From: Rickettsiales bacterium Ac37b
GTDB taxonomy: Bacteria; Pseudomonadota; Alphaproteobacteria; Rickettsiales; Arcanibacteraceae
Assembly (NCBI GenBank): GCA_000746585.2
Contig: CP009217.2
Location: 1,787,239-1,851,238, forward strand
Direction of reading: 5' to 3'
DNA: 64,000 nt
Below the pieces are notes generated by a model. It ran no database searches. It had not been told where the DNA came from and saw only the letters and a program-made list of their open reading frames with translations. Made by a program: the position numbers and the translations under genes. Positions 38,467-48,300 of the stretch are shown here, one piece after another. Within the stretch, counting starts at the first letter, position 1. Every line of letters begins with the position of its first letter.

Positions 38467-38745
38467 ATGGAATTATATAGTTATTTAAAAGTTTTATTAG
38501 CCTTAAGTTTTGTTATAGCGCTTATTATTGTTATTGCTGCCTTATTTAAAAAATTTAATCTTTTCTTTAACTTTTCAACATACAAGAAAGACTCTAAGCT
38601 AAACATAGAAGATATGTTAATTCTTGATAACAAACGTAAAATAGTGTTGGTCAGATATGTAGATTCCGGATATTTAATATTACTTGGACATAATAATGAA
38701 ACACTTATAAAATCAGATATTAATCTTAAGGAAGTATTATACTGA
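38467..38745 (+). CDS. fliO: FliO-like flagellar export membrane protein
   Basis: The 92-residue protein has one N-terminal membrane helix (about residues 8-28: LALSFVIALIIVIAALF) and a C-terminal domain (DNKRKIVLVRYVDSGYLILLGHNNETLI) matching the FliO pattern of R/K-LVL-V.. then LLG. FliO helps assemble the FliP ring. It ends 5 bp before fliP. Confidence 0.75.
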   Translation: MELYSYLKVLLALSFVIALIIVIAALFKKFNLFFNFSTYKKDSKLNIEDMLILDNKRKIVLVRYVDSGYLILLGHNNETLIKSDINLKEVLY

Positions 38746-38750
38746 ATGAT

Positions 38751-39491
38751 ATGAATAACTTATATAAAACACTCAAATATCTTTTCTTAGCCTCTGTTTT
38801 GGTATTCATTACTTCTGTGGCATCTGCTGAGCCAATCAATTTCAATCTTGACGACACTAAGCTTACTTCTAGAATTCTTCAAACTATTGCCTTAATTACT
38901 ATACTCAGTCTAGCACCGTCAATTTTAGTAATGGTTACTTCTTTCACTAGAATTATTGTAGTTCTTTCATTTTTACGTAATGCACTCGGAATACAGCAAA
39001 GTCCTCCCAATACAGTATTAATTAGTTTAGCGCTATTTTTAACTGCTTTTATTATGTCTTCAACTTTTGAGACTGCGTATCATGAAGGTATTGTTCCTTT
39101 AATTGAAGAAAAAATGACAGAGCAAGAAGCCATTCCAGTAATTATAAAACCTTTCCAATCATTTATGCTTAAACACACACGTGAGAAAGATTTATCGTTA
39201 TTTTTATCATTTACTAATAAAGAGGTACTGGACTCTCCACAAGATACTCCTTTAGAAGTTTTAGTACCAGCTTTCATGATTAGCGAATTAAAAAGAGCAT
39301 TTGAAATTGGATTTTTAATCTTTATACCTTTTCTAATAATTGATATACTGGTTTCATCTATCTTGATGGCAATGGGTATGATGATGTTGCCACCAGTTGC
39401 GATTTCTTTACCATTTAAATTAATATTTTTTGTTATAATAGATGGTTGGCATATGATTTGTGGTAGTTTAATTAAAAGCTATGGTTTATAA
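38751..39491 (+). CDS. fliP: Flagellar export gate protein FliP
   Basis: The 246-residue protein has a signal segment and four helices. Diagnostic motifs are ITILSLAPSILVMVTSFTRI and VVLSFLRNALGIQQSPPN, then VPAFMISELKRAFEIGFLIF and the methionine-rich SILMAMGMMMLPP plug. FliP forms the export gate with FliQ and FliR. FliP without other flagellar genes nearby suggests scattered or partially retained flagellar genes; related intracellular Rickettsiales keep such sets. Confidence 0.95.
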   Translation: MNNLYKTLKYLFLASVLVFITSVASAEPINFNLDDTKLTSRILQTIALITILSLAPSILVMVTSFTRIIVVLSFLRNALGIQQSPPNTVLISLALFLTAFIMSSTFETAYHEGIVPLIEEKMTEQEAIPVIIKPFQSFMLKHTREKDLSLFLSFTNKEVLDSPQDTPLEVLVPAFMISELKRAFEIGFLIFIPFLIIDILVSSILMAMGMMMLPPVAISLPFKLIFFVIIDGWHMICGSLIKSYGL

Positions 39492-39510
39492 TTTATGTTA
39501 GGAGTTAGTT

Positions 39511-39627
39511 ATGTTCAAAAAATTACTTTCTACAATATCTATTTTAATGCTTTTAAATGCTTGTTTAAAAAGCCCACCTCATGAATTAAAAAGCCCATGT
39601 GTAAGCGGTATCGAACAAGATAATTAA
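39511..39627 (+). CDS. Mini-lipoprotein, DUF2706-like
   Basis: The 38-residue frame starts at ATG 39511 after a clear TAGGAG ribosome site. It has a signal peptide with a lipobox Cys (LMLLNAC), then a short tail LKSPPHELKSPCVSGIEQ. This resembles the very small DUF2706 lipoproteins of Rickettsia (shared P-P/Y-E-L/I-KSPCVS). It is below usual length cutoffs and sits between fliP and the SIMPL gene. Confidence 0.65.
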   Translation: MFKKLLSTISILMLLNACLKSPPHELKSPCVSGIEQDN

Positions 39628-39654
39628 TTAATTTTTTATACAAGGAGTATAATA

Positions 39655-40467
39655 ATGACCTTTGATTGTGATAAACATTCTTTTTCCTGTTCTGCCTTAA
39701 TAATAGGATTAAGCTTAATTATAGGCCTTAGTGTACTTGGTTATTTTATATGTAGTGCATCTTCAAATAGTAAAAAAATGGATCGTATTATAACTGTAAC
39801 AGGCCTTTCAGAACGTATTGTTACCTCTGATTTTGCAATATGGACTATAAATTTTAAATCTACAGGTAATGATTTACTTGAAGTAAGCAAACAAATTGAA
39901 ACTGATAAACAAACCATTACCAATTTCTTATTAAAACAAGGTTTTGCTCAAGATGAAGTTACAGTCGGTAAATATAATGTTACCGATCTACTCGCGCAAC
40001 AATATAGAAATAATAATAACACACAGGATTATCGCTATATTATTAATACTTCTCTTGAAGTAAGTTCTTCAAAAATTAATTTAATTAAACCAGCTATTCA
40101 AAAAATTGGAGAATTGGTCCAACAAGGAATAGTACTTGAATCTAGTTCGGGATATTATGCAGCTGATGTTAGATATGAATTTACTAAATTGAGCGAAATA
40201 AAACCAGAAATGTTAGCTGAAGCTACAAAAAATGCCTATGACTCTGCAAAACAATTTACTAATGATTCTGGTAGTAAACTTGGCAAAATACATAGAGCTG
40301 CACAAGGAGATTTCATGGTAGACTCTTATTATGGCCCATCTACAGACTCAGTTAAGGCTGCTATGCCTATGATGGCACGTTCTTATATTTCTGTTTCAGG
40401 CGATAGTTCTACTATACAGAAAAAAGTTAGAGTTATGCCTACAATAGAGTATTATTTAATAGATTAA
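39655..40467 (+). CDS. SIMPL-domain (DUF541) protein
   Basis: The 270-residue protein has one N-terminal membrane helix (about residues 15-34: IGLSLIIGLSVLGYFI) and a periplasmic SIMPL domain beginning RIITVTGLSERIVTSDFAIW, with EVTVGKYNVTDL and the DAKQF-type segment AYDSAKQFTNDSGSKLGKI. Members bind to the cell envelope and are implicated in oxidative stress or envelope maintenance; function is poorly known. A GGAG site precedes ATG 39655. Confidence 0.82.
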   Translation: MTFDCDKHSFSCSALIIGLSLIIGLSVLGYFICSASSNSKKMDRIITVTGLSERIVTSDFAIWTINFKSTGNDLLEVSKQIETDKQTITNFLLKQGFAQDEVTVGKYNVTDLLAQQYRNNNNTQDYRYIINTSLEVSSSKINLIKPAIQKIGELVQQGIVLESSSGYYAADVRYEFTKLSEIKPEMLAEATKNAYDSAKQFTNDSGSKLGKIHRAAQGDFMVDSYYGPSTDSVKAAMPMMARSYISVSGDSSTIQKKVRVMPTIEYYLID

Positions 40468-40475
40468 TAATCTAT

Positions 40476-41114
40476 ATGTTAAGCTGTTCTAATATTACAG
40501 TAGAATCTAATTATAATGTTTTATTTAAAGACTTAGGTTTTTCACTATTACCTGGGTCTTTACTTATTCTTAGAGGTAATAATGGTAGTGGTAAAACTAC
40601 TTTACTCAAATTAATAGCAGGTATTATAAAACCTACAAAAGGAACTGTTTCTATCGAACATCATAATGAATATAAGTTGATAAATTATATTGCTCATAAA
40701 AATGCTTTAAGAACTGAACTATCTGTAATAGATAATTTAATATTCTGGTCTGAATTATATCAAACTCCCGAATTAATTTTACCAGCTTTAATGTATTTTG
40801 GTTTAGATGATATAAAAGATATATCATGTTGTAGATTATCTGCTGGTTGGCAAAAAAAAGTCGCTCTTGCACGTCTTATAGCATGTCATAGTTACATATG
40901 GTTATTAGATGAACCAGAAAATAATTTAGATAATTCAAGTAAAGAACTCTTATATACTTTAATTGATACTAGAGTAAGACAGGGGGGAATAGTTATTATA
41001 GCAAGCCACAATAATTATCCCATCCCCTACAATAGGGAATTATTTTTAGAAGATTTTAATCCTAACAATGATAATGTTGAATCCGGCCTAATATCAAACT
41101 CTCAAAAATTTTAG
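40476..41114 (+). CDS. ccmA: Heme exporter ATP-binding protein CcmA
   Basis: The 212-residue ABC ATPase has Walker A GNNGSGKTTLLKLIAGI, signature LSAGWQKKVALARL and Walker B IWLLDEPENNLD. The SAGW form of the signature marks CcmA, which drives release of heme-loaded CcmE from CcmC in cytochrome c maturation. Length is typical. It starts 8 bp after the SIMPL gene. The other ccm genes are not in the window. Confidence 0.92.
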   Translation: MLSCSNITVESNYNVLFKDLGFSLLPGSLLILRGNNGSGKTTLLKLIAGIIKPTKGTVSIEHHNEYKLINYIAHKNALRTELSVIDNLIFWSELYQTPELILPALMYFGLDDIKDISCCRLSAGWQKKVALARLIACHSYIWLLDEPENNLDNSSKELLYTLIDTRVRQGGIVIIASHNNYPIPYNRELFLEDFNPNNDNVESGLISNSQKF

Positions 41115-41196
41115 TATTTCTGTGCTTTCTGTTGTTTTTACTATATATCCAATGTGAGAGATATTTAATAATAATTTAATACTTAGTTAAATTAGA

Positions 41197-41219
41197 TAAC
41201 AGAAGTTTTGATTGTTCCA
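41197..41219. pseudogene. 23-bp scrap of a cdiA-like gene
   Basis: Bases 41197-41219 (ending AGTTTTGATTGTTCCA) are identical to 47464-47486 within the full-length cdiA-like gene (residues GTIKTSVT). The match is too long to be chance in this window. It abuts IS630 copy 4, on the far side of which is another, non-adjacent piece of cdiA. Confidence 0.55.
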
Positions 41220-41222
41220 CTA

Positions 41223-42155
41223 TAGTCAATTAAGTTGAGAATAGCATAGAGAAGCCATAATCAATAGCATCGCTAAGGTTATTAAAATTAGTAATGATAG
41301 GTTTGATTTTAGCTTTTAAATGAGCCCAATATTTTTCAATTGGGTTGAGATCAGGAGAGTAAGGTGGTAAGAATAAAAGTTTACAGCCTATATCTTCTAT
41401 TAAATTCCTAGTTCTAGCTGACTTATGGAACGTTGCATTATCAAGTATTACAACTTGACCAAATCTTAGTTCGGGCACCAAACACTGACTAACCCACTCG
41501 TTAAAAACTTCTGTATTACATGTGCCCTTGAAACACATTGGCGCAATAATTTTCTTCCCAACCTTACCTGCAATAAAGCTTTCTCGATCATGTTTTTTAC
41601 CTGAGATATCACCATAAACTTTACTTCCTCTGAGACTGTATCCCCAAGAATAGTACAAATAGCTATCAATTCCACTCTCATCAATATAAACTATATCTTC
41701 CGCTTTATAGTTTGCGATAGCTGCCAAAAATAATTGCCGTTTTGCTTCATCCCGTTCACGATAGAGTGTGGTCTTTTTTTTCGTGTGATCCCCAAAGTCT
41801 TGAATGCCAAACAGATAGCAGCTGTAGACACATTAAAAACCTTTGCAAAATCAGATAATAGCCAATTGCTGTTTTTAGACACCTCGTTTAATAATTTGAT
41901 TGGATCAAGCTTCTTCCATGGCTTAGCTGCTCGTGTGGCTGCTAAATTCCCGGATTTCGATCTCGATAACCATCTATAAATTGTTCTTTCACCTATGCCA
42001 AAAATTCTTGCAGCTTCTTCTCTGGTATAACCTTTATTAACATAGTGAATTACTTTTTTACGTAAATCTAAGGAATATGCCATTGCTTCTACTGTTTTGG
42101 GTTTATGAGCTTTTTAATATATCATATATCATGTCTTTATCAACTTAATTTACTA
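41223..42155 (-). mobile_element. IS630-type element, copy 4 (complete, intact)
   Basis: The 933-bp element is flanked by TA at 41221-41222 and 42156-42157. It is of the same sub-lineage as copy 3 (CGA at the variant codon, Leu near the end). It sits at the left edge of the CDI-like locus between two unlinked cdiA fragments. Confidence 0.95.
41230..42083 (-). CDS. IS630 transposase, copy 4
   Basis: The first frame runs 42083 to 41691 and the catalytic frame to 41230, joined by -1 shift at the A8 run as in copy 3. All three DDE residues and the HDRESF codon are present, so this is the second copy predicted to make active transposase. Confidence 0.92.
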
Positions 42156-42157
42156 TA

Positions 42158-42603
42158 TATGAACTGGCGTATCTAGACACTTCCCTTGTTCTCATGTGCT
42201 GGGGTGCCTTTATTCACTTCCATTAGTATTATTATACACCGTAATTACCCAGTCATTGTGGCTTTGGAGGAGGAGCTTTTGGTTCTTCACCCTTAAACCA
42301 ATCTTTAATTTTAGCAGCAGTATCAGCAAGCACAGTGTTCCACTGGAAGCTTGCGGTGAAGCCTCCTTTATCCGTGCCTTCATGTTTTGCTTCTTCACCT
42401 AAACCCGAATGAACCACACCATTATCGTGTTTATCACTCACTCCAAAGTTTACTGAAGTGAGCGCACTTCCACCCGTTGCTTTAGTTGGATCAAACGAGA
42501 ACCCAAAATGATAGCTCGAAGATTCGCTGGTTTCAGCAATATCTTCACTAGATACCTCCCCTACTACTTTAAGCTTTTCTGTTCCAAATACTTTCACATT
42601 TTA
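42158..42603 (-). pseudogene. Orphan cdiA-like fragment 5, decayed
   Basis: From 42603 the sequence encodes VKVFGTEKLKVVGEVSSEDI and the shared FHA-2 segment through AKIKDWFKGEEPKAPPPKPQ, then stops. Beyond it, 42245-42160 still resembles the linker (NKGTPAHENKGSV), but with a deletion, stop codons and a one-base loss. The start region has TTG AGT TAA where fragment 3 has TTG AGT CAA. There is no toxin tip left. It follows the 42607-42642 boundary repeat. Confidence 0.8.
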
Positions 42604-42606
42604 ACT

Positions 42607-42642
42607 CAACTATTAGTTGTATTTAATCGACATATATACAAC
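42607..42642. repeat. Cassette-boundary inverted repeat (copy a)
   Basis: On the minus strand: GTTGTAT, 10-12 bases, ATACAAC, a short TAA-type spacer, then AGTTG. The central CAAC can pair with the GTTG on either side. It starts 3 bp after the immunity gene at 42646. Confidence 0.75.
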
Positions 42643-42645
42643 CAT

Positions 42646-42936
42646 CTACAAACCTCTTTTCTTCCACCATTCATCTGTATGGAACTCCGGAGGGACTTTA
42701 TCTGCATCATCAAAGATGGGATCTTTTATTCCATATTCTTCGCGTAAAGCCTTAAACCATTCTGTATTTAATTCTTTAGGCAATTTTATTCCACACCATG
42801 GGCAATAATACAACTCTTGTGAGGTACCTCTTCTATCCTCAGATACTCTCATATCATATGATCTTAAAGAAGGATCATAATTGATTTCTTTATTTTCTTT
42901 TACATAATATCGCATATTATCACAACAATGTTCCAT
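42646..42936 (-). CDS. DUF6980-like zinc-ribbon immunity protein, copy 4
   Basis: The 96-residue protein has an N-terminal CCDNM, a second pair in YYCPWCGIKLPKEL (zinc ribbon), and the constant C-terminus DKVPPEFHTDEWWKKRGL. Sequence matches the DUF6980 pattern often found beside polymorphic toxins. It follows orphan toxin 4, so it is the presumed antidote of the WWSKD/HGGS domain. Its last 30 residues equal those of the 53235 gene, while the first half differs. Confidence 0.75.
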   Translation of the reverse strand: MEHCCDNMRYYVKENKEINYDPSLRSYDMRVSEDRRGTSQELYYCPWCGIKLPKELNTEWFKALREEYGIKDPIFDDADKVPPEFHTDEWWKKRGL

Positions 42937-42966
42937 AACAATTTTTTCCTATATATTAATTGCTTT

Positions 42967-44808
42967 TTATTTAATATTTATATTCCTTAGCTCTTTCCAC
43001 TTTATTTTTAAACCTATAGGACCTTTATGCTTACCTTCAATATAATTTCCATGCTTATCAGCATCTTTATACCATTCTAAACCTTTATCTGTTTCTTCAA
43101 AAACCTTCCATTCAGATCCACCATGTTTTGCATTATCTTTACTCCACCAAATTCTATTACCATTCTCACTTACAGCTTTAGGATCTTTATAGAATTTTCC
43201 GAATGTACCGTGTAGCATGGCTTTGTCGTAATTATCAACTGCCCAGTCATCCCAGCCTTCATTTATCAAAATAGTCATATCCACGTCAGAATCAGGGATT
43301 TCAAAGCCTTGGTCAGCGTAGTTTTTTCCTCCAGGAAGTGGCGTATGTAGTATCTTTGCACCTTCTGCTTCGGGTAGTGGCGTGTGCAAGATTTTGCTTT
43401 CCTCTTGATGAATTGGCGTATCTAGCACACTTCCCTTATTCTCATGAGCCGGAGTGCTTAGGATGATACCTTTATTTAATGCATCAACTATTTTTGCATA
43501 TACTGCTGTTGCTGTGCCAACAAGTAAGGCACTACAGGCTGGATTCACTAAGCAAGTTTCAACTGCAGCTATAGCTATAGCAGGATGGGCCTCCAACTCT
43601 TTGCTGCCAAAAGTTTCACTCCAAAGGGTGGATAACCAGCCCTTTCCTTCAGATTTTAGTTGCACAGTCTCCTTAGCAGTATATTTACCAGCTGATAAAT
43701 CCGCTATAATCCTCTCTCTTTCTGCCGGAGATGACTTATAAAGCTCATCTACAACACCATGGATTGCCTGTTTCAGCTCCTTTTTGTGTTTATCAGAGAT
43801 ATCTAATTTATCTACTTCATTATTTATTTTTTCATAATCTGAGATAGCATTTTCTGGAGCAGTTTTTCTTGCTACTTGCTCTTCTTTCTTTGCAACCTTA
43901 GGTTGTGGCTTTTTGGTTTCTTTATTGTTTTTAGATATATTATCTTCATCAGCATTTTCCTGATCTTCGCTATTACCCGCTATCTCATCAGGATTAATCC
44001 AGTCATTGGCTGGATTTGGAGGAGGAGCTTTTGGTTCTTCACCCTTAAACCAATCTTTAATTTTAGTTGCAGCCTCAGAGAGCACTGTGTTCCACTGGCC
44101 ACTAACGGTAAAGCCTCCTTTATCCGTGCCTTCGTGTTTTGCTTCTTCACCTAAACCAGAGTGGACGACACCATTATCGTGTTTATCACTCACTCCAAAG
44201 TTTACTGAAGTGAGCGCACTTCCACCCGTTGCTTTAGTTGGATCAAACGAGAACCCAAAATGATAGCTCGAAGATTCACGTGTTTCAGCAATATCTTCAC
44301 TAGATACATCTCCTATTACTTTAAGCTTTTCTGTGCCATAGATTTCAGCCCCCACTAAGTGGATTTTATTTGCTGTAACAGATACATCCTCACCACTAAT
44401 CCCGGAGATAAAGTTCACTAGCTCACTATTAGAATGAGATTCTCCTGCTCCAAAAGAGACTGCTGGCGCAACTCCAGCTGGAGTAAATGAGACACCAAGG
44501 GATATACTCGAACTATCTGCTTCCATAGAGTTTATGTCATGCACCGACTCAATCAGTAACTTTTTAGCAACAGCTACTTCAACTTTCTGGCCTTTAATAT
44601 AAGCACCTTTGATAGTTAAATCTCCGCCCACTTCAACCATCACTTGAGGTGCTTTGATAAAGGAGGGCACATGATGGCTTCCAAATGCAGTATAATCACT
44701 CTCTGAATGGCTAAATGCAACTGTTAGGCCATTAAAGTTCATATTCGCCACCGGAGTATTTGAACTCGCCCTGCCTTCCTGGTCTATTTTCTCACTTGCC
44801 GCCTTCAC
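42967..44808 (-). pseudogene. Orphan cdiA-like toxin cassette 4 (5'-truncated)
   Basis: The 613-codon frame has no signal or beta-helix. It starts at a weak GTG and begins within the FHA-2 region (residues from VANMNFNGLTVAFSHSESDY). Its first 30 residues (KAASEKIDQEGRASSN) differ from the full-length genes. Then follow the FHA-2 and helical domains, the hydrophobic AIAIAAVETCLVNPAC segment, LxTP linker repeats, SDVDMTILINEGWDDW, and the tip WWSKDNAKHGGSEWKVFE, GNYIEGKHKGP. The tip is a small charged domain of nuclease-like character but no family is named. It ends upstream of its immunity gene. It is likely a silent reservoir for recombination into cdiA. Confidence 0.8.
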
Positions 44809-44825
44809 TTCCAGCTTTCCTTTCT

Positions 44826-44861
44826 CAACCTATAGTTGTGTATGATTGCCGTATATACAAT
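44826..44861. repeat. Cassette-boundary inverted repeat (copy b)
   Basis: On the minus strand: TTGTATATACG, spacer, CATACACAAC, then TATAGGTTG. It has the same three-arm layout as the other copies and lies 10 bp after the SMI1/KNR4-like gene, showing that the element follows the immunity position whatever the immunity family. Confidence 0.72.
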
Positions 44862-44871
44862 CTATATAATT

Positions 44872-45348
44872 TTATTCCTCTTCTTCTAATGACTCTATAG
44901 CTGATTTTACTTTATCTAATAAAAAAGCTCCAAAATCTTCTGCTAATATTTCACATTTACCATTCGGTAAAGTTGGACCAAAATACCATGCCACTACTGG
45001 ACATTCTCCTTCTTCATTCATTTGCGAGGTATCAAGACATGATTTTTCACCATTACCTAATTCATGAATAGGTACAAAACCTAAAGGAAATTTATAATCA
45101 TGATTTACGTTACGTTGATCTATAGTAAAATCAATTAAAGTATTATTGTAAAGTCCATAAATTTCTTTACTATCACAAGACCAATATCCATACTTACTCA
45201 AAAATTCCTTATAAGATTTTGGTAATTCAATTACTAATTTTTTTTCTGCTTTATTTATTTCATCAATAGTATTACCTTTTCTGATAAAACATTTCTCTTC
45301 ATTATTCTTTATCCAATTTATAGCTTCTTTGTAATCTGCATAGCTCAT
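44872..45348 (-). CDS. SMI1/KNR4 (SUKH) immunity protein
   Basis: The 158-residue acidic protein has the SUKH pattern: TIDEINKAEKKLVIELPKSY at the N-terminus, then KEFLSKYGYWSCD, IYGLYNN and FVPIHELGNGEKSCLDT. SUKH proteins are typical immunity partners of HNH/LHH nuclease toxins. It begins 10 bp after cdiA1, so it should neutralise the LHH nuclease at the end of that protein. Confidence 0.85.
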   Translation of the reverse strand: MSYADYKEAINWIKNNEEKCFIRKGNTIDEINKAEKKLVIELPKSYKEFLSKYGYWSCDSKEIYGLYNNTLIDFTIDQRNVNHDYKFPLGFVPIHELGNGEKSCLDTSQMNEEGECPVVAWYFGPTLPNGKCEILAEDFGAFLLDKVKSAIESLEEEE

Positions 45349-45358
45349 TTTTTATCTC

Positions 45359-48300
45359 CTATTCAAAACCTTTTGCTCTTTCTTTCCAATATTGACTTCT
45401 CCATTTATCAAATTCTTTTCTATCAATACCAGAACCAAAAGATGAAGGGTTAATATGTAATATTTTTGTAAAATCCTGATGCATTTTTTCAGTTACTTCT
45501 GCTACTCCTCCCGCTTCAGTTTGGATTAAATGATGTAAGTTTACTGGCCTATTATCAGGACCAGTAGGCGCTTGGCCATTCTTCATATTCTCTAAACTAG
45601 TTTTTTTATTCTTAGGATTTATCCTTGACGGATCAATTAAATCATCACGCTGATAAACTTTATTCCCTTTATGTTCCACGTATTTAGGCCAGTATTCATA
45701 TATCGTATCACCAGAATCATCATAGTAAAGTATACTCATATCATCACCGGTATGAATATCAAAGCCAGGAGTATCTGAGTTCAGGTTAGCAGGGGTAAAA
45801 CCTTGATCTTTGAAGCCTGCTCCGTCCCATGGAGTATAGCCTTTATCCTGCGATTCCTCTTTATGAGCTGGTGTATCTAGCACACTTCCCTTATTTTCGT
45901 GGATTGGGGTGCTTAGGATGATACCTTTATTTAATGCATCAACTATCTTTGCATATACTGCTGTTGCTGCGCCAACGAGTAAGGCACTACAGGCTGGATT
46001 CACTAAGCAAGTTTCAACTGCAGCTATAGCTATAGCAGTATGGGCCTCCAACTCTTTGCTGCCAAAAGTTTCACTCCAAAGGGTGGATAACCAGCCCTTT
46101 CCTTCAGATTTTAGTTGCACAGTCTCCTTAGCAGTATATTTACCAGCTGATAAATCTGCTATAATCCTCTCTCTTTCTGCCGGAGATGACTTATAAAGCT
46201 CATCTACAACACCATGGATTGCCTGTTTCAGCTCCTTTTTGTGTTTATCAGAGATATCTAATTTATCTACTTCATTATTTATTTTTTCATAATCTGAGAT
46301 AGCATTTTCTGGAGCAGTTTTTCTTGCTACTTGCTCTTCTTTCTTTACAACCTTAGGTTGTGGCTTTGGAGCAGTTTTTCTTGCTACTTGCTCTTCTTTC
46401 TTTACAACCTTAGGTTGTGGCTTTTTGGTTTCTTTATTGTTTTTAGATATATTATCTTCATCAGCATTTTCCTGATCTTCACTATTACCATTTATTTCAT
46501 CAGGATTAATCCATTCAGGAGCAACTTTAGGTTTATGATCATTTGCAGGTTTAGGAGATGTAAACCAATCTTTAATTTTAGTTGCAGCCTCAGAGAGCAC
46601 TGTGTTCCACTGGAAGCTTGCGGTGAAGCCGCCTTTATCCGTGCCTTCATGTTTTGCTGCTTCACCTAAACCCGAATGAACCACGCCGTTATCATGATGG
46701 TTATTTACACCAAAGTTTACTGAAGTGAGCGCACTTCCACCCGTTGCTTTAGTTGGATCAAACGAGAACCCAAAATGATAGCTCGAAGATTCACGTGTTT
46801 CAGCAATATCTTCACTAGATACATCCCCTACTACTTTAAGCTTTTCTGTGCCATAGATTTCAGCCCCTACCAGGTGGATTTTATTTGCTGTGACAGATAC
46901 ATCCTCACCACTAATCCCGGAGATAAAGTTCACTAGCTCACTGTTAGAATGAGATTCTCCTGCTCCAAAAGAGACTGCTGGTGCAACGCCAGCTGGAGTA
47001 AATGAGACACCAAGGGATATACTCGAACTATCTGCTTCCATAGAGTTTATGTCATGCACCGACTCAATCAGTAACTTTTTAGCAACAGCTACTTCAACTT
47101 TCTGGCCTTTAATATAAGCACCTTTGATAGTTAAATCTCCGCCCACTTCAACCATCACTTGAGGTGCTTTGATAAAGGAGGGCACATGATGGCTTCCAAA
47201 TGCAGTATAATCACTCTCTGAATGGCTAAATGCAACTGTTAGGCCATTAAAGTTCGCACTTGCAACTGGCCCCTGGCTTGTCGTCTCTCCTTCTTGAGTT
47301 CTGCTCTCTACCGCAGCTTCCATTTTCGCATTTCCTTTGACATGAACATTTGCTTCTTTTTCTGCTGTTATTTGCGTGCCACTAAAGCTACTATCTCCGC
47401 CTGATTCAACCTCCACCTTCTCAGCATATAGCTCCGTCAGCACTGCCTTTCTTTCTTCTAATGTAACAGAAGTTTTGATTGTTCCAAAGTTAAAATTTAC
47501 ACTCGGTAACATCGCTAGCATAGTTTGGGCTAATGAGGCACTTGGCGATACATTATCTGCCCGAAGTTTATTATAGATTTGACCTGCTCTAAGCACATCC
47601 GTCGCTAGCCCAAGCGGACCCTCTAAATCTGTTATAGTTTCAGCTTTCGCTCCTTTCACCGAATCTATAAACCAGCTGCTAAGACTAATTCGGGCTGGAG
47701 CAGAGATCGGTATATAAGATTTACCCATTTTACTTGCAAATAGTGCTTTATCTATCTTGGGCGCCCCAATACCCCTGCTTTTCGTTTTGATTTCCATTTT
47801 CTCTTGATAGATAAATTCTGATAAATCCAGCTTTTTGCTACCTTTGACATTCATTTCTTTAGCAGCAATTTTTAATCCTTTTCCTTCCACTTCTTCACCA
47901 TTGATCGTTACCTTACCATGACTTGAATGAATAGAGGTTGGCACCACACTTGAATCCTCCCACCAAGCTGTTGCTATACTCTTGCTCCCTAAAAACCCCC
48001 GCTTCTTCTTGATCTCGATCATGTTCTCTACTTTTGTGTGCGCTACCTCCGCTACCACTTTTTCACCACTAATCGATATATCATCTTGCGCGTAAAGCTT
48101 AGCTCCCTTAAGATGACAAATCTTCCCGCAGCTAATCTCTATGCCGCCACCCGCAACTAACTGAACCTCTGATACCACTATGTTATATATTACCTCTTTA
48201 TACTTCTTCGTCCATATATAGTTTTGTAAATATACATGCTGCAAGCTTTCTATATGTGCTTCACTGCCTACTTTTAAATACATATTGCCTTGTGTCATCA

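Noticed and set aside
42646..42936. Zinc-ribbon protein as a transcription regulator
   Set aside because: Position directly after each toxin tip, coupled overlaps and lack of a DNA-binding helix make an immunity role more likely.
43454..43741. 95-codon plus-strand frame, repeated at 45909, 54017 and 57652
   Set aside because: It lies antisense to the conserved helical and hydrophobic region of cdiA and its orphans, so its recurrence only reflects copying of that region.
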